Shown here piece by piece: positions 62,321 to 64,000 of a stretch of 64,000 nucleotides of DNA. The DNA comes from Gluconacetobacter takamatsuzukensis (GTDB lineage Bacteria > Pseudomonadota > Alphaproteobacteria > Acetobacterales > Acetobacteraceae): NCBI RefSeq assembly GCF_014174275.1, contig NZ_JABEQK010000003.1:62001-126000 (forward strand), in the 5' to 3' direction. Under the pieces are notes generated by a model. That model searched no databases, was not told where the DNA came from, and saw nothing but the letters and a program-made list of their open reading frames with translations. Position numbers and translations under genes: made by a program. The stretch's first letter is position 1. Every line of letters begins with the position of its first letter.

Positions 62321-63724
62321 TCACGAAGGCGCACGACCGCCCCGGCGCGGCGTGACCACGCCCAGCACCACGATCAGGATCAGCGTCAGGCTGCCCAGCT
62401 CGATCTGCACCCGCGTGTCCGGCGTCAGCAGCATCGTCACCATCACCAGCATGATCGCGCCGACCGTCAGCCAGGACAGATAGGGAAACAGCAGCATCGG
62501 AAAGGCCGGCTGCCGCCCCTCGCCATGCATCCGCCGGCGCAGCGCGATCTGGGCAAAGACCACCATCAGATAGTCGAACAGGATGATCGCGCCCGATGCG
62601 TTGAGCAGGAAGCCGAACACCTCGCCGGGGAAGGTCGCCGCGATCACCGTCAGCACGGCGGCCACCAGGCTGCCGATCGCAATCGCGCGGCGCGGCGCCC
62701 CGCTGGGCCCGGTGCGCACCAGCGCCGCCGGCGCATCGCCATGCGCTGCCATCTCGAACAGGATGCGCGAGGTGACATACAGCGTGGAATTCAGGCACGA
62801 CGCAATCGCCACCAGCACCACCACCGTCATCGCGGTCTCGGCCCCCGGAATGCCGATCCGGTGCAGCACGTCGAGGAACGGCGAATGGCCGGCGCGGATC
62901 TCGTTCCACGGAATCAGGCACAGGATCACGCCCAGCGAGCCCATGTAGAACAGCATGACGCGGACCACGACGGTGCGGATGGCCTGGACGATATTATAGC
63001 CCGGATTATCGGTCTCCGCCGCCGCGACGGTTGCGATCTCGGCCCCCGCGAAGGTGAACAGGATCGCCGGCATCAGCGACAGCGAGGCCCCGAATCCGTG
63101 GGGCATGAACCCGCCCTGGTCCCACAGATGCGCGATGCCGCCATGCAGCGACGAGCCGATTACCCCGAACAGCGCCAGCCCCGCGATGACCGTGAAGATG
63201 CCGATCGCCGAGATCTTCATCAGCGAGAACCAGAATTCGAACTCGCCATACCCCCGGACCGACCCCATGTTGACGGCCGTCATCAGCCCGATCAGCGCCA
63301 GCGCCACCGGCAACTGGGCCACGCCCAGCATCGGCGCCACAATCAGGGCCGCCGCCTTGGCCTCAACCGACGCCACCACCACCCAGAACAGCCAGTACGA
63401 CCAGCCGGTGACGAAGGCGGCCCGATGCCCCAGCCCGCGCCGCACATGCCCGACGAACGACCCGGCCTCCGGGCAGTCGATGGCCATCTCCCCCAGCATC
63501 CGCATGACCAGAAAGACGATCATCCCGGCCATCAGGTACGACAATAGCACCAGCGGCCCCGCCCCCTGGATCATGACCGACGTGTTGACGAACAGCCCGG
63601 CCCCCACCATGCCGCCGATCGCGATCATGGAAACGTGGCGGGTGCGCAACGAATGGGCCAGGCCGCCCCCGTTGGCGGGCGCCGCATCCGGCAGGCTGTC
63701 GTCGATCGGTGTGGGGTTCAGCAT
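62321..63724 (-). CDS. Amino acid permease (APC superfamily)
   Basis: A 467-residue protein with about 12 hydrophobic helices. The first helices show RHVSMIAIGGMVGAGLFVNT near residue 30, the consensus amphipathic GG(x)GxGLF region, and later EIATVAAAETDNPGYNIVQA near residue 230, typical of the AAT family (GABA, proline or aromatic amino acid permeases). The substrate cannot be told. The start at 63724 overlaps the EipB-like gene's stop by seven bases. Confidence 0.87.
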   Translation of the reverse strand: MLNPTPIDDSLPDAAPANGGGLAHSLRTRHVSMIAIGGMVGAGLFVNTSVMIQGAGPLVLLSYLMAGMIVFLVMRMLGEMAIDCPEAGSFVGHVRRGLGHRAAFVTGWSYWLFWVVVASVEAKAAALIVAPMLGVAQLPVALALIGLMTAVNMGSVRGYGEFEFWFSLMKISAIGIFTVIAGLALFGVIGSSLHGGIAHLWDQGGFMPHGFGASLSLMPAILFTFAGAEIATVAAAETDNPGYNIVQAIRTVVVRVMLFYMGSLGVILCLIPWNEIRAGHSPFLDVLHRIGIPGAETAMTVVVLVAIASCLNSTLYVTSRILFEMAAHGDAPAALVRTGPSGAPRRAIAIGSLVAAVLTVIAATFPGEVFGFLLNASGAIILFDYLMVVFAQIALRRRMHGEGRQPAFPMLLFPYLSWLTVGAIMLVMVTMLLTPDTRVQIELGSLTLILIVVLGVVTPRRGGRAPS

Positions 63725-64000
63725 CGGTGGCCTTCCGGGGCTGGGGTGAAACTGTGCAGCGTGCCGTGCATGCGGAAATCTCCGAAATCCATGTCCAGAT
63801 CGTCGGATACGCCGTTGGCGAAATAGCGCATCCCGATCTCGTAATCGGGGCGCATGTCGTGCGACGCGGCGGTATAGAACGCCACATGCACCCGGCCGGA
63901 CGGCAGGCGGGCCAGCGCCGGAAACGGGCTGGCCGTGGGCGGCTGGTGCCACCCGAGAATCATGATGTACGTATCCTGCGGCCCATCCTCGCCGGTTCCG
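63718..64000 (-). CDS. EipB-like (DUF1849) envelope protein, 5' part outside window
   Basis: The frame is open to the window edge; the last 93 residues are visible. They show FYTAASHDMRPDYEIGMRYF, ANGVSDDLDMDFGDFRMHG and a C-terminal GHRC, the pattern of the end of DUF1849/EipB periplasmic proteins, including a terminal cysteine that in EipB pairs with another cysteine. Brucella EipB supports envelope integrity. No initiation codon is needed in the window; the ATG at 63963 is internal by homology. It is coupled to the permease gene by a seven-base overlap. Confidence 0.6.
   Translation of the reverse strand, partial: GTGEDGPQDTYIMILGWHQPPTASPFPALARLPSGRVHVAFYTAASHDMRPDYEIGMRYFANGVSDDLDMDFGDFRMHGTLHSFTPAPEGHRC

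Noticed and set aside
1-64000. CRISPR array, prophage or insertion sequence
   Set aside because: I saw no regularly spaced repeats, no transposase or phage genes and no terminal inverted repeats with target duplications. The repeats found are short and intergenic.

Overview
The window is a high-GC bacterial chromosome segment. It contains 68 protein-coding genes, two of them cut by the window edges, plus one tRNA, one possible gene remnant and almost no mobile DNA. Gene content and order point to an alphaproteobacterium. Diagnostic neighbourhoods are prfA-prmC-DUF4167; rodZ-ispG-hisS; a NDUFAF5-like methyltransferase with comF-grxC-DUF1178-ubiG-lysC; bolA/J-domain/cobS/cobT; and erpA-xth/dgt-argS-SPOR-scpA-scpB-tat-serS. 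The very high GC, the short glutamyl-tRNA synthetase and the EipB-like and DUF3553 proteins suggest an acetic acid bacterium (Acetobacteraceae, possibly Gluconacetobacter). The family and genus assignment is inference from memory of synteny.

1-4.0 kb: biotin synthesis, with bioA divergent from a bioF-bioH-like-bioC operon. 4.0-13.5 kb: a long minus-strand housekeeping run: lysC, a nitronate monooxygenase-like gene, rodZ, ispG, hisS, prfA, prmC, DUF4167. One exported protein gene on the plus strand sits between prfA and prmC. 13.6-18.9 kb: ubiG, then a minus-strand group (comF, grxC, DUF1178, DUF2147, lactonase) divergent from a methyltransferase. 19.0-22.6 kb: galU-pgm (UDP-glucose supply) followed by DUF3553-moaA. 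22.9-28.5 kb: tRNA-Leu(GAG), lipB, lolA-like, bolA, J-domain, cobS, cobT.

28.5-35.0 kb is the most accessory-looking part. It holds a PLP decarboxylase, an alpha/beta-hydrolase that has lost two catalytic residues, a bile acid:sodium symporter-family carrier, an exported protein, a translationally coupled pair of apparently Tat-exported proteins (cupin and F420/NADP-type dehydrogenase) and an HdeD-like membrane protein.

35.1-64 kb returns to core functions: rpsD with a clear promoter and a highly structured leader, prfC, a MATE transporter, cysS-trmJ, a possible decayed gene, gltX, pncB, class II DAHP synthase, fpr-gor, a SUV3-like helicase, the dgt-argS-SPOR-scpAB-tatBC-serS block, erpA-xth, a YXWGXW protein, an amino acid permease and an EipB-like partial gene.

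The strongest unexplained signals are four. First, the rpsD leader has two composite stem-loops and a mutually exclusive alternative stem. Second, a roughly 73-nt intergenic repeat has two full copies and one partial copy. Third, there is the pseudo-hydrolase next to the decarboxylase. Fourth, there is the exported cupin/dinucleotide-binding pair. I saw no CRISPR array, prophage, insertion sequence or integrase. All calls come from reading the sequence; no database search was run.
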